Positions 1-8,524 of a stretch of DNA of 14,466 nt are shown here, in pieces. The translations under genes and the position numbers were made by a program. A model generated the notes under the pieces. That model searched no databases and was not told where the DNA came from. It was given only the letters and a program-made list of their open reading frames with translations. Source of the DNA: Bacillota bacterium (GTDB lineage: Bacteria > Bacillota > Clostridia > Lachnospirales > Lachnospiraceae); contig JAEWHU010000055.1 in NCBI GenBank assembly GCA_023387635.1, forward strand, positions 1 to 14,466. The letters run 5' to 3'. The number at the start of each line of letters is the position of its first letter. The stretch's first letter is position 1.

Positions 1-2577
1 GGTAGTTACAGTGAAGTTACGTGTAAATCTGTATTTTTTAAATTACCATTATTAGAGGAAGAAGCAGATTTGCTTGTCTGGACCACAACACCATGGACAT
101 TAACTTCAAATGCAGCAGTTGCAATAAATCCAGAGTTAGAATATGCTTATGTTAGAGTGAAAAGCACATCTAGATTACTAATATGTTGTATAACAGCATT
201 AGGTGTTTTAAAAGGTGACAAAGATGAACTTGTTAAGGTAGTCAAAGGCAGTGAACTTCTAGGTAAAGTCTACACTACCTGTTTTCCAGAATTTGAATCA
301 CAACAATTTGCTCATAAAATTATACCATGGGAAGAGGTTAATTCATTGGAAGGAACGGGACTTGTTCATATTGCTCCTGGCTGTGGTGCAGAAGATTATG
401 AGCTTGGTCTAAAATATGATATTCCTCCCATTTGCCCAATTAATGAATCAGGCATTATTACAGAAGAATTCGGTGAATTTGCTGGTAAAAGTACCACAGA
501 AGTAGCTGAAGATATATTTAATGAGCTAAAGAAAAGAGATAATCTCTATTATGTAATGGACTATACTCATAATTATGCTCATTGCTGGCGATGCAAAACA
601 GATATCGTCTTTAAATTAGTAGATGAGTGGTATATAAGTACAGACGAAATCAGACCTAAACTACTAGCTGCTGTTGATACAGTCGAATGGCAACCACAAC
701 ATAGTAAAAAGAGAATGGTTGACTGGTTAAATAATATGACTGACTGGAATATATCACGTAAACGGTTCTATGGCCTTCCATTACCATTTTATGAATGTAG
801 TGAGTGCGGTAAAATTACTATCATTGGAAGCAAAGAAGAATTAATAGAAAGAAGTAGCAAAGAGTCTGTAGATAAACTTCCCCATATTCATCGTCCATGG
901 ATTGATGACATAGAGATTCGATGTGACTGCGGTGCTAGTGTAAAAAGAATATCAGAAGTAGGTGACTGTTGGCTGGATGCAGGAATTACCCCCTTTGTTA
1001 CTAAAAAGTACTTTATAGATAGAGAATACTGGAGAAATAACTTCCCAAATGATGTGGTTATAGAAATGATAGAACAAATAAGACTATGGTTCTATTCCAT
1101 GCTTTTTATGAGTGTAACGTTAGAAGGATGTGCTCCGTATAAAAAAGTCATTACCTATGGTAGTGTTGTACGTGAAAATGGCGAAAAGTTCAGTAAAAGC
1201 GCAGGAAAGGATAAAAATATAGTTCTTGATGATGCGATTGAAATAATGGGAGCAGATACCATACGATATCTATATGCAGGAACTTCATCAGTGAATGACT
1301 TAAGGTTTGGATATTCTTTAGGTGATGATGCCAAAAGACGAATATTAGCTTTCTGGAATACCTATTCTTTCTTTGATTTGTATTCTAATATAGACAATCC
1401 TGAGATTGATGGATTTGTACCAGTAGAAGAAACGCTTGAGCCAAGTGATAAGTGGGCAATACAACTACTTCATGATTTTATAGATATTGCTCATGATAAT
1501 TATGAGAAACAGCTATATTTACCGATTCTTAAGGCATTTGAACAATTTGTGGATGACATTAATAATTGGTATATCAGGGTTAATAGACGTAGATTTTGGA
1601 AAGTGGAAAATGACAGTAAACTAGTTGCTTACTGGGTATTGTATAATGTAATTAAAACAACTACTCAAATTATGGCTCCAATTATTCCGTTTATTACTGA
1701 TTTCATTTGGCATGATATGGTCAAAAGATATGAGCCCAAGGAAGCGGACAGTGTACATTTAAGTAGTTTCCCAGTTGTTTTACACTTTGATGATTATACA
1801 GATATAATCAAACAAACTGATAAAGTTCGTGAAATTATATCACTAGTTCAGAAGATGCGAAATGAAAAGAAGATCATGATAAAGCAACCATTGCAGAAAC
1901 TGTGTATATTAGGTTCTGATGATTACATCAGTGCAGTCTCAGTGTTCCAAAAAGAAATTAAGGATGAACTTAATATAAAAGAAATCTTATTTGTTAATGA
2001 TGAAAAGGAATTTGTTGATGTATCTATTAGTGTTAATTTTGCAAAGGCAGGGTCAGTATTAAAACAAAATGTTAATAAACTAAAAGATTATATTAATAAT
2101 ATGACTACTAATCAAAAGGAATATCTTTTGAATGAACTTATGAATCATAATATAGTTAAAATTGATGAGTTTGACGTACCCCTTTCAAATGAGTTGTTTA
2201 TACAAGAGATGATTCCAAAGGCAGAATACGCTATGGCTACTACCAATGAATTAAAGTTATTTCTTAATACAAATGTAACAAGAGAATTACGAGATGAATT
2301 TTTATTACGTACTTTAATCAGAAAAATTCAAGTACTTCGAAAGGAAAAAGGATATAAAATTGAAAGTCATATTAGTATCCAATTATGCTGTGAAGACGAA
2401 TATTTCAAAAGAATTGTGTTGGAAAAGTTAGATATAATAAAATCCGAGTTACTTGTAGATTCTTTTGAAATGAGTTCTGATGAGATAGTAGATGGAGTTC
2501 TTTATGATCTTATATCCATCGAAGATATTAGTATTCATTTATTTATGAAGGAGATATCCAGTGAATTTCTAGAATAG
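1..2577 (+). CDS. ileS: Isoleucyl-tRNA synthetase, divergent type, 5' end missing
   Basis: This cytoplasmic class I aminoacyl-tRNA synthetase would charge tRNA-Ile with isoleucine. The frame is open from base 1, so the first visible ATG at 70 is internal; the N-terminal part with the HIGH motif lies outside the window and 858 residues remain. Visible in order are the CP1 editing-domain motif TTPWTLTSN (85-111), GTGLVHIAPGCG (about 352-387), a CWRC metal-site motif, DWNISRKRFYG (742-774, canonically DWCISRQRYWG), CSECG and CDCG cysteine pairs, GDCWLDAG, EMIEQIRLWFYS (1063-1098) and the KMSKS signature as KFSKS (1186-1200). An anticodon-binding region and a long C-terminal extension follow. The motif EMIEQIRLWFY differs from the usual EGxDQxRGWFY, so this may be an IleS2-like or second copy. 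A hairpin follows the stop. The family is certain; whether it is the sole IleRS cannot be told. Confidence 0.93.
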   Translation, partial: GSYSEVTCKSVFFKLPLLEEEADLLVWTTTPWTLTSNAAVAINPELEYAYVRVKSTSRLLICCITALGVLKGDKDELVKVVKGSELLGKVYTTCFPEFESQQFAHKIIPWEEVNSLEGTGLVHIAPGCGAEDYELGLKYDIPPICPINESGIITEEFGEFAGKSTTEVAEDIFNELKKRDNLYYVMDYTHNYAHCWRCKTDIVFKLVDEWYISTDEIRPKLLAAVDTVEWQPQHSKKRMVDWLNNMTDWNISRKRFYGLPLPFYECSECGKITIIGSKEELIERSSKESVDKLPHIHRPWIDDIEIRCDCGASVKRISEVGDCWLDAGITPFVTKKYFIDREYWRNNFPNDVVIEMIEQIRLWFYSMLFMSVTLEGCAPYKKVITYGSVVRENGEKFSKSAGKDKNIVLDDAIEIMGADTIRYLYAGTSSVNDLRFGYSLGDDAKRRILAFWNTYSFFDLYSNIDNPEIDGFVPVEETLEPSDKWAIQLLHDFIDIAHDNYEKQLYLPILKAFEQFVDDINNWYIRVNRRRFWKVENDSKLVAYWVLYNVIKTTTQIMAPIIPFITDFIWHDMVKRYEPKEADSVHLSSFPVVLHFDDYTDIIKQTDKVREIISLVQKMRNEKKIMIKQPLQKLCILGSDDYISAVSVFQKEIKDELNIKEILFVNDEKEFVDVSISVNFAKAGSVLKQNVNKLKDYINNMTTNQKEYLLNELMNHNIVKIDEFDVPLSNELFIQEMIPKAEYAMATTNELKLFLNTNVTRELRDEFLLRTLIRKIQVLRKEKGYKIESHISIQLCCEDEYFKRIVLEKLDIIKSELLVDSFEMSSDEIVDGVLYDLISIEDISIHLFMKEISSEFLE

Positions 2578-2634
2578 CTTAATAACAGTTTTTAAGTCGT
2601 AAGAATCATTAATTTTAGATACAAAAAGTATTTC

Positions 2635-2667
2635 AATAGTGACGTGGGATTATCCTATGTCACTATT
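2635..2667 (+). terminator. Hairpin after ileS, possible weak terminator
   Basis: AATAGTGAC and GTCACTATT form a 9-bp perfect stem. The inner GTGGG/CCTAT bases can extend it with G-U wobbles to about 14 bp with a five-base loop. Only a short TATTTAT follows rather than a clean T-run, so termination efficiency is doubtful. It sits between ileS and the methyltransferase gene. Confidence 0.5.
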
Positions 2668-2780
2668 TATAAAAAATGGTAGTTATAAAAATATTTTTAA
2701 TATATACTATTATTAAAGCTTATTACTATTTAGTACTATTATGTAGGTTAAAATATTATTATATTAGGAGGGAAATACAT

Positions 2781-3581
2781 ATGAATATGAAAGAAATACA
2801 AGAAATGAAAGATGAAACTGAAAAAGTGAGTGCAATTTATGATTTATTTAATGAGGATGGAAGATTAGATTCAAAAGCAACCAATATCGAATTTTTAACT
2901 ACAATTAAATATATTGAGAGTTATTTAAAACCAGGAATGAGAATTCTTGATCTAGGTGCAGGAACAGGAAGGTATAGTTTATACTTTGCAGATAAAGGTT
3001 ATGATGTTGTAGCAATAGAAATTGTAGAAAAGCATGCTAATGCAATTAGACAAGCCAAAACAGATGATATGAAATTAGAAGTTATTTGGGGAAATGCTGT
3101 AGATGAATTAAAAGAACTTAATGATAATTCCTTTGATGTGATTTTATGTTTTGGGCCCCTTTATCATCTTGAAAAAAATATCGATAGAGAAACATGTGTC
3201 AACGAAATGAAAAGAATATGTACGGATAATGGTAAGATGTTTATTGCATTTATTAATAATGACATGGTTATTACAACGGAAACTATGTGTTATAATGCAA
3301 ATTTTATTAAAAGTGATGAATATAACCATTCAACATTTAAGCTAACTGATTTTCCATTTGTTTTTTATACTATTGATATGGCAAGAGCATTAATAACTGG
3401 TTGTGATTTAAATATAGAAAAAGAAATCGCAGCAGATGGGTTAAGTGAATTATTAGCCGATAAAATAAATAAGATGGATGAAGAATCATATAAGCTTTGG
3501 TTAGAATATCATTTTTATACCTGTGATAAACCTGAATTTATAGGTTTTAGTAATCATTTGTTATTTGTTGCAGCCAAATAG
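2781..3581 (+). CDS. Class I SAM-dependent methyltransferase
   Basis: This is a 266-residue Rossmann-fold methyltransferase that would transfer a methyl group from S-adenosylmethionine; its substrate cannot be read from the sequence. I chose the ATG at 2781 because AGGAGGG ends eight bases upstream; an in-frame ATG at 2676 has no Shine-Dalgarno and would add a 35-residue hydrophobic tail unlike this family. Motif I is ILDLGAGTGRYSL at residues 55-67, the acidic end of strand 2 follows in VVAIEIVEKH, and the motif IV-like stretch is SFDVILCFGPLYHL. The length is usual for free-standing enzymes of this superfamily. It stands alone: a hairpin precedes it and the next gene has its own promoter. 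It could act on a small molecule, an antibiotic or a protein; I see no feature to choose between these. Confidence 0.85.
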   Translation: MNMKEIQEMKDETEKVSAIYDLFNEDGRLDSKATNIEFLTTIKYIESYLKPGMRILDLGAGTGRYSLYFADKGYDVVAIEIVEKHANAIRQAKTDDMKLEVIWGNAVDELKELNDNSFDVILCFGPLYHLEKNIDRETCVNEMKRICTDNGKMFIAFINNDMVITTETMCYNANFIKSDEYNHSTFKLTDFPFVFYTIDMARALITGCDLNIEKEIAADGLSELLADKINKMDEESYKLWLEYHFYTCDKPEFIGFSNHLLFVAAK

Positions 3582-3694
3582 CATCTGCGTTGTCAATTAC
3601 ATATAAAAATGCTTGATTGCAGCAATGTAAAATAGAGAAATATCTCTGCCAAATTATCTACCATTAGAGGTGCTAATGCTTCGCTTAGTTTTAA

Positions 3695-3731
3695 AAAACA
3701 ACTTGTTTTATTTACTAAAACTTGATAAAAT
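3695..3731 (+). promoter_or_regulatory. Promoter of the oligoendopeptidase gene, with overlapping palindrome
   Basis: TTGTTT (3703-3708) and TAAAAT (3726-3731) are spaced by 17 bases. The -35 box lies in the right arm of an odd palindrome, AAAACAA-C-TTGTTTT (3695-3709). A 7-base inverted repeat, AGTTTTA (3687-3693) and TAAAACT (3716-3722), encloses it. This is a plausible operator arrangement, but the bases are AT-rich and chance is possible. The leader also has AACAATA/TATTGTT (3733-3739, 3755-3761), a weak hairpin. Confidence 0.45.
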
Positions 3732-3787
3732 TAACAATAGTAACAATTGGAAATTATTGTTGCCAAATTCAGACAAGGAGAAAATAC

Positions 3788-5494
3788 ATGGATAATTTTA
3801 AATTTTCAACCATAGATTATAAGCGTCCAGACTATGATAAGTATGAAGTAGACTATCAAAAGTTAACGAGGCAAATTATAAACGCAAATAACTATGAAGA
3901 AGTTCAGGAATTAATTAAAGAAGCAGACGAATTACTAAAGTCCGTTAATACTATGACTACCATAGCAATGATTCGTAATACGCTTAACACAACAGATGAA
4001 TTTTACGAAAAAGAAGTGGAGTTTATTAATGAACGAGAAGCAGAAGCTACAACAAGCGTAATAAATTACTATAAAGCATTGTTAAACTGTAAGTTTACAA
4101 AAGAAATTACCAATGAGTACGGGAAAGAATTTTTAGTAACTCTACAAAGAGAAGTAGATCAATTTAAAGAAGAGTTAGTTCCATACATTCAAAAAGAAGC
4201 AAAATTAACTCAAAGATATCAGAAACTAATGGCAATGGCTAAAATACCATTTGATGGTCAAACATTAAATCTATATGGTATCCAAAAATATTTTGAAAAT
4301 GCTGATAGAAATGTAAGAAAAGCAGCATTTAAAGCTTATTCTGATTTCTATCATAGTAACGAAGATGAGATGGAAGAAATCTTTGCTGAACTTATTCAAA
4401 TAAGAAATGACATGGGTCGAGCACTTGGATATGAAAATTATATTCCACTTGCTTATATGCAACAAAAGCGTAGTGACTACGGCGTAAAAGAAGTTGCAGC
4501 ATTTCGTGAACAAGTTCTTCAGGAAATCGTACCTTTATGTGAAAAGATATATGAAGCTCAAGCAAAACGTATTGGTGTTGATGAATTAAAAGTTTATGAT
4601 GAAGAATTTCTATTTCTAGATGGTAATGCAGAACCTATTGGAGATGATGATTATCTTGTGAAAGAAGCACAGAAAATGTACCATGATTTGAGCCCTGAGA
4701 CTGGTGAATTCATAGATTATATGATTGAGCATGAGCTAATGGATCTTAAAAATAAACCGAACAAAGCTTCAACTGGATATATGACTGTACTTGCAACTTA
4801 TAACGCTCCATATGTTTTTTCTTGCTTTAACCATACCATTGGTGATATGCAAGTATTAACCCATGAACTCGGCCATGCATTCGCTGGATATGAAGCTATG
4901 AGAGCACAAAAAACACCTTTATATATCATGGGTGGTACTGATATTGCTGAAATTCATTCTATGTCCATGGAGCAATTTTCATATCCATATGCAGAACAGT
5001 TTTTTGGAGAAGGAGCAGATAAATTTCGCTTTGCACATCTTCAAAATGCTATCACATTTGTGCCATTTGGTGTTGCAGTGGATGAATTCCAGCACATTAT
5101 GTATGCCAATCCAGAATTAACTCCAAAGGAACGTACTATGGAGTGGCATAAGTTAGAAAAGAAATATATGCCATGGCGTAAATATGAGGATGACGAATTT
5201 ATGGAACGTGGAGGTTTCTGGTATCACAAACTTCATATATTCCTATACCCATTCTATTATATTAACTATACACTTACGACTATGGGTGCAATGGAATTTA
5301 AGAAACGTTTCGCAGAAAATAGTGAAGAAGCTTGGAAGGATTATCTAGCCCTTTGTAAAGCAGGTTCTAGTTTGAGTTACTTAGAGTTATTGAAGGTTGC
5401 TAATTTATCTGTACCTTTTGAAGAAGGAAGCGTTGCTAAGGCAATGTCTTATGCAAAGGAAATAATTCTAAGTGAAATTGATAAAATGAGTTAG
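3788..5494 (+). CDS. M3 family oligoendopeptidase (PepF-like zinc metallopeptidase)
   Basis: This is a 568-residue cytosolic zinc peptidase, known in this family for cutting short peptides. The catalytic HELGH motif (HExxH) is at residues 359-363: two histidines would bind zinc and E360 is the catalytic base. The third ligand is probably E388 in AEIHSMSME, 25 residues past the second His, which fits the M3 pattern of ExxS after HExxH. The helical N-terminal half and overall length match the roughly 560-600 residues of oligoendopeptidase F-type enzymes. No signal peptide is visible. The ATG at 3788 follows AAGGAG by seven bases; an upstream in-frame ATG at 3722 overlaps the promoter and was rejected. 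The gene has its own promoter and a strong terminator, so it is probably monocistronic. The exact subfamily and peptide preference are unknown. Confidence 0.93.
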   Translation: MDNFKFSTIDYKRPDYDKYEVDYQKLTRQIINANNYEEVQELIKEADELLKSVNTMTTIAMIRNTLNTTDEFYEKEVEFINEREAEATTSVINYYKALLNCKFTKEITNEYGKEFLVTLQREVDQFKEELVPYIQKEAKLTQRYQKLMAMAKIPFDGQTLNLYGIQKYFENADRNVRKAAFKAYSDFYHSNEDEMEEIFAELIQIRNDMGRALGYENYIPLAYMQQKRSDYGVKEVAAFREQVLQEIVPLCEKIYEAQAKRIGVDELKVYDEEFLFLDGNAEPIGDDDYLVKEAQKMYHDLSPETGEFIDYMIEHELMDLKNKPNKASTGYMTVLATYNAPYVFSCFNHTIGDMQVLTHELGHAFAGYEAMRAQKTPLYIMGGTDIAEIHSMSMEQFSYPYAEQFFGEGADKFRFAHLQNAITFVPFGVAVDEFQHIMYANPELTPKERTMEWHKLEKKYMPWRKYEDDEFMERGGFWYHKLHIFLYPFYYINYTLTTMGAMEFKKRFAENSEEAWKDYLALCKAGSSLSYLELLKVANLSVPFEEGSVAKAMSYAKEIILSEIDKMS

Positions 5495-5523
5495 AATTAA
5501 TCTATATTAATTTGTAATTAATA

Positions 5524-5564
5524 AAAAAAATCCGATAAGGTAAATAGCCTTAACGGATTTTTTT
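5524..5564 (+). terminator. Rho-independent terminator of the oligoendopeptidase gene
   Basis: AAAAAAATCCG and CGGATTTTTTT form an 11-bp stem, with a further TAAGG/CCTTA pairing inside an A/A mismatch. It ends in seven T residues 30 bases after the stop codon. The A-run on the left arm makes it potentially bidirectional. Confidence 0.9.
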
Positions 5565-5615
5565 AATTATCGTAGCACCTATATGTTTGTATGAACCCTA
5601 GAGTTAGAGTGTATT

Positions 5616-6063
5616 ATGTAGAACTTAAAAGAGAATGATAGAAAAGATGAATCTAACTTTTATAAAATCAGAGGTAATGTGTGTGATATTTACCTAACTC
5701 TTTTGTATGCTACACTTAAGAAAGTAAAAGCAACAAATTTGAGTGAGGAAGAAGAGAAGAAATTATTTATAAGTGAATATTTAAGAATGATAGACATCTT
5801 GTTCATTATATGGTCTCGAAAGCTGTATTAAGTCTGGAAAAAGCTAATAAGTATTTATTTGTTATGAAGTCTGGGGAAATATTGAAAAACCTAATTTTTA
5901 TCATCTATTAAATAAGAAAGAAGTTTCAGTATTATTACGTATTCTGACAATGTATCGTTCACAAGACTTTTTAGTAAAACTGGTAATGAATTCATTATAC
6001 AAAAGGGGAATGGCGAAAAACACTAAATATGCAGAAGCCTATTTAAAATTAAATGATAGATAA
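5616..6063 (+). pseudogene. Frameshifted remnant of an unrecognised hypothetical gene
   Basis: Three protein-like pieces lie in succession in different frames. The first, from about 5622, reads NFYKIRGNVCDIYLTLLYAT and runs on through EEEEKKLFISEYLRMID. Near 5797 the coherent reading moves to another frame, with VHYMVSKAVLSLEKANKYLF and onward. Near 5890 it moves again, with NFYHLLNKKEVSVLLRILTM, then FLVKLVMNSLYKRGMAKNTK, ending at TAA 6061-6063. A possible original ATG at 5616 is followed at once by an in-frame TAG. The protein would be about 145 residues, helical and highly charged. I do not recognise the family. At least two frameshifts plus the early stop indicate decay, and neighbouring transposase remnants support this. 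Sequence error is an alternative only if all three lesions are wrong. Confidence 0.6.
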
Positions 6064-6306
6064 ATAATAGTAAATAGAGTAGATATATCTTTTTCTCGAA
6101 CAAAAAAATTAGTGTATGGAAACTCGAGGATAATTTACTTGGACATCAAGGAAATAATTTCGTAGACTGGCGGTCACCACAGCAATTTTCTTCCAGTAAA
6201 TAGTAGTTTCTTGCCTTCCCGAGTAATATTTCATGTTCTCAAAGTAGCAACGAATAACTAACACACTCCATTATAAGTTAAATATTGTAATTTTTAGTAT
6301 AATATG
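6064..6306. other. Noncoding stretch with no clear gene
   Basis: Short stop-rich frames are found on both strands. It lies between the decayed hypothetical gene and the IS110 remnant. On the minus strand it follows the transposase piece and may hold further degraded element sequence, but I could not align it to anything. Confidence 0.4.
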
Positions 6307-6540
6307 TTATCGTATTAAAAGGGATAATACTTGATTGCAGCAAGAGCACACTGGATTATCAAAATAAGCACAGGCCTTTGCAAAACGAGCCGATTTCTTT
6401 TTCCTGGCAGATTGTTCACACCAGGAACATAGATGTTTTGTATCATCAAAGATATTCATATTCACACCTATCTCGGCAAGAATAATAGTTGCATTGATTT
6501 CTGCTATACCAGAAAGCGAAGCTCCTGATATAAAGTTCAA
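6307..6540 (-). pseudogene. IS110-family transposase remnant (C-terminal Tnp_20-like part)
   Basis: The minus-strand reading carries GIAEINATIILAEIGVNMNI, followed by DDTKHLCSWCEQSARKKKSA. This is the C-terminal domain pattern of IS110-family DEDD transposases, canonically PGI..SA..I.AEIGD...F.....L.SWAGL.P...ESAGKKKS. Seven to eight residues of the usual GLTPxNN block after SW are missing. Near 6360 a frameshift is evident: the other frame gives QCALAAIKYY, which fits the family better than the open frame PVCSCC. The N-terminal RuvC-like DEDD part is absent upstream (toward higher coordinates), where a stop occurs. It is a dead fragment and cannot mobilise anything. IS110 as family is a confident call; the subgroup is not. 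Confidence 0.7.
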
Positions 6541-6700
6541 CCACGGTCTGGGTAATCATAAAATAAACATGGTTTCAATGATAACAGTCCGGGCTCAATG
6601 TCCCACTTGTTTGTGCTTGAAAAGATGACGGCACATATAATTATGCGGGGTCGAAAGACGATTCGCCACTCACCTCCCCGTGCTCTGTAGTGTATTACTG
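6541..6700. other. Hairpin-rich noncoding block, possible IS110 end
   Basis: This block is visibly richer in G+C than its surroundings and has no convincing coding frame. It contains TGTGC/GCACA (6612-6616, 6631-6635) and CGGGG/CCCCG (6646-6650, 6676-6680) with a nested CGAA/TTCG. It sits on the N-terminal side of the transposase remnant. IS110 elements carry structured noncoding ends, including bridge RNA, so this may be the left end of the same element after loss of most of the transposase gene. This is inference; no target core or element boundary was identified. Confidence 0.3.
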
Positions 6701-6761
6701 TTCCACAAAGAAATTTTAACTCTAAAAAGCAGTGGTTGCAACTTTTTTTATTAAAATGTTT

Positions 6762-6782
6762 GTGCCGCTAGCGAAGCGGCGC
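6762..6782 (+). other. Hairpin just upstream of the four-cysteine gene
   Basis: GTGCCGCT and AGCGGCGC form an 8-bp stem with one G-T wobble and loop AGCGA. It ends six bases before the GGAGAG ribosome binding site of the next gene. No T-run follows, so it is not a standard terminator. It may stabilise the mRNA 5' end, affect translation, or be a repetitive palindrome. Confidence 0.45.
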
Positions 6783-6797
6783 GGAATGGAGAGAATT

Positions 6798-7856
6798 ATG
6801 AAAACATATTTAGAAAAAGAAGATTTTAATTATTATCTGCAGGAATATATTAATACTCTATTAACACAATTGTTACCGCTTAAAACTACGCTACCTTACG
6901 TATCAGATGATATGAAAGAGGCATGTATAGACTTATATCAGTTTTTCAGAAGCTTGCTTAATGATATGTATCAGCATTATGAAGAGTATGATCTACTTCC
7001 TGATGAGAAGTTGGGTATTGTTGAAAATTTAAAAAGGATAAATTTCTATTATTATTATTTGATAGCCCTTACAAAATATAGCGTTAATAACGACCGTATT
7101 ATTATTGAAACACCTAAATATATGAACTTAATAAAGAAATTTAATAAGAATAATATTGTTGCACTGGCTAGGAATGGATTGGTAATACAGATTAACGATG
7201 ACTTCACTATAGTATCCAATTTTATGTTTCCTAAGTTGTTTCAAGCAGTTACTGCTGTACGAAAAGCAAGTTTTACAAATTACAAGGTGAATTGCGATTC
7301 TTTTTTCATACATTGCGATTTTAGGGCACTGGTAAATTATAAGCGTACTTACCAGGATGTATATCCTTTATTCAATGAAAAGAATCAAGCAATTGTGTAT
7401 GCGTTACATGAACATTCTATAGAGAAAAAAATAAAGTCGGTAAATTGTAATTATTTTTATAGAGTCGAGTATAAATTAAAAGGAAAAATTATTTTTATAA
7501 CAGATCTAATCAATAACAATGACCTGAAAATAAATATAGGGTTAAATCCTTATTCATCATCCTCATTTGAACTTATTAAAAACCGTATAGAAGCATCCGA
7601 GCAGGCAGAAGGGCTAAAAGCTTTTACTTATAAATTTATAGCAAAAAAATGTGAAAACTGTAAACAGGTATGCAAATATAAATCAAATCCTACAGAAGTG
7701 TTTCAAAGAAAAATAATTGTATGCATGGGAAATCCATTCATTAGAATTGTTAACCCGGATAAGAATGATATTAATTATCTGAAGGAATTGATAGATATAA
7801 GGACTGAACTAGTTGAGAATAAATGGGCTGAACCTTTTTATCCGGGGAATGGATAA
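6798..7856 (+). CDS. Hypothetical protein with C-terminal four-cysteine motif
   Basis: This is a 352-residue protein I cannot assign to a family. The ATG at 6798 follows GGAGAG by four bases; ATGs at 6786 and 6732 are in frame but lack a site. There is no signal peptide and no transmembrane segment. The N-terminal 110 residues look helical (EDFNYYLQEYINTLLTQLL), the middle is mixed alpha/beta with many Asn, Lys and Tyr. Near the end, cysteines at residues 285, 288, 292 and 309 (C-x2-C-x3-C-x16-C) could hold zinc or an iron-sulfur cluster; this is inferred from spacing only. The frame is intact for more than 1 kb between two transposase remnants, so it is probably selected and may have come in with a mobile element. 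No partner gene is adjacent. Very AT-rich codon use resembles the rest of the window. Confidence 0.7.
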   Translation: MKTYLEKEDFNYYLQEYINTLLTQLLPLKTTLPYVSDDMKEACIDLYQFFRSLLNDMYQHYEEYDLLPDEKLGIVENLKRINFYYYYLIALTKYSVNNDRIIIETPKYMNLIKKFNKNNIVALARNGLVIQINDDFTIVSNFMFPKLFQAVTAVRKASFTNYKVNCDSFFIHCDFRALVNYKRTYQDVYPLFNEKNQAIVYALHEHSIEKKIKSVNCNYFYRVEYKLKGKIIFITDLINNNDLKINIGLNPYSSSSFELIKNRIEASEQAEGLKAFTYKFIAKKCENCKQVCKYKSNPTEVFQRKIIVCMGNPFIRIVNPDKNDINYLKELIDIRTELVENKWAEPFYPGNG

Positions 7857-8068
7857 ATCAAAAAAATAAGAAATGGTGTAATGCAAGCACATCAAACTTT
7901 TAGTGTTTGTAAATGACATTAAAAAGACTGACATCGATAGCCATAAAATAATATGTAACAATTATAAAGTTATACGTTATCATACTTGATGATTTACTTT
8001 TACAGTGTTGGTAATGATTTGGTATGGCTTTTTTATTTGAACCATTGGTAGTGGGAATAAGGAAGCCT
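7857..8068. other. AT-rich intergenic stretch
   Basis: No gene, RNA or convincing terminator was seen between the four-cysteine gene and the IS21 remnant. Near 8010-8050 there are repeated GGTA-type words and a T-run in GGCTTTTTTATTT, which could give weak termination, but no strong stem precedes it. Confidence 0.35.
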
Positions 8069-8395
8069 TTAAGTAAAGGGTATGGATTCTTTCCAGTCTA
8101 ATTGTGCCTGTTTTGCAGGCCCAGTTTCATAACGTATATGGATCTTATTAGAAACATGTGATTTCTTTCTTTTATTAAAGTATTCTTGAAATTCTGGATG
8201 TTTTAAAATATACCTTCTAAAACTTGATTCGGCACAATCTAGCCCGTGATTGTCGATAAGATATTGCCATAGAATACTCTTGTAGTAGAATATCTGTTGA
8301 TTACACTCAGACAATAATTCCTTAATAATATCATAGTAATAGATAACCTTATTGGACTTATTTACAATTATTGTAAATATTAGTGGTATTTTCAT
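8069..8395 (-). pseudogene. istA: IS21-family transposase (IstA) remnant
   Basis: The minus-strand frame of 108 residues carries a piece of IstA. YYDIIKELLSECNQQIFYYK, a middle part with SFRRYILKHPEFQEYFNKRK, and the end IRYETGPAKQAQLDWKESIP match the family region just before and at the catalytic core, where the pattern is RYET.PG.QAQ.DWKE and the Asp of QLDW is the first residue of the DDE triad. The frame stops six residues later, so the rest of the catalytic domain is lost, and the N-terminal HTH is also missing. No istB is present. The first 20 residues of the open frame (KIPLIFTIIVNK) do not look like IstA and are probably flanking DNA. It is a non-functional relic; the family call is firm because of the conserved QAQLDWKES string. 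Confidence 0.75.
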
Positions 8396-8524
8396 TGCGT
8401 TTATAGTATAATATAATTAAATAAGATAAATATTTTCCTCTATGTTTCATTATTACAAATGATACATCTGATTTATACTTTGTATATTCTTCCTGCAATA
8501 CTATCTGAAAATTACCAATAAACC

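Noticed and set aside
3144..3329. Minus-strand open frame inside the methyltransferase gene.
   Set aside because: It is antisense to a clear coding gene, has no ribosome site and no recognisable motif.
4271..5120. Short frames in other phases within the oligoendopeptidase gene.
   Set aside because: They are shadows of a gene with a conserved HELGH motif and a matching length.
3612..6343. A 14-base word CTTGATTGCAGCAA occurs at 3612-3625 and again at 6330-6343, the latter inside the IS110 remnant.
   Set aside because: A single 14-base match in AT-rich DNA of this length can occur by chance, and no transposase-like sequence extends from the first copy.
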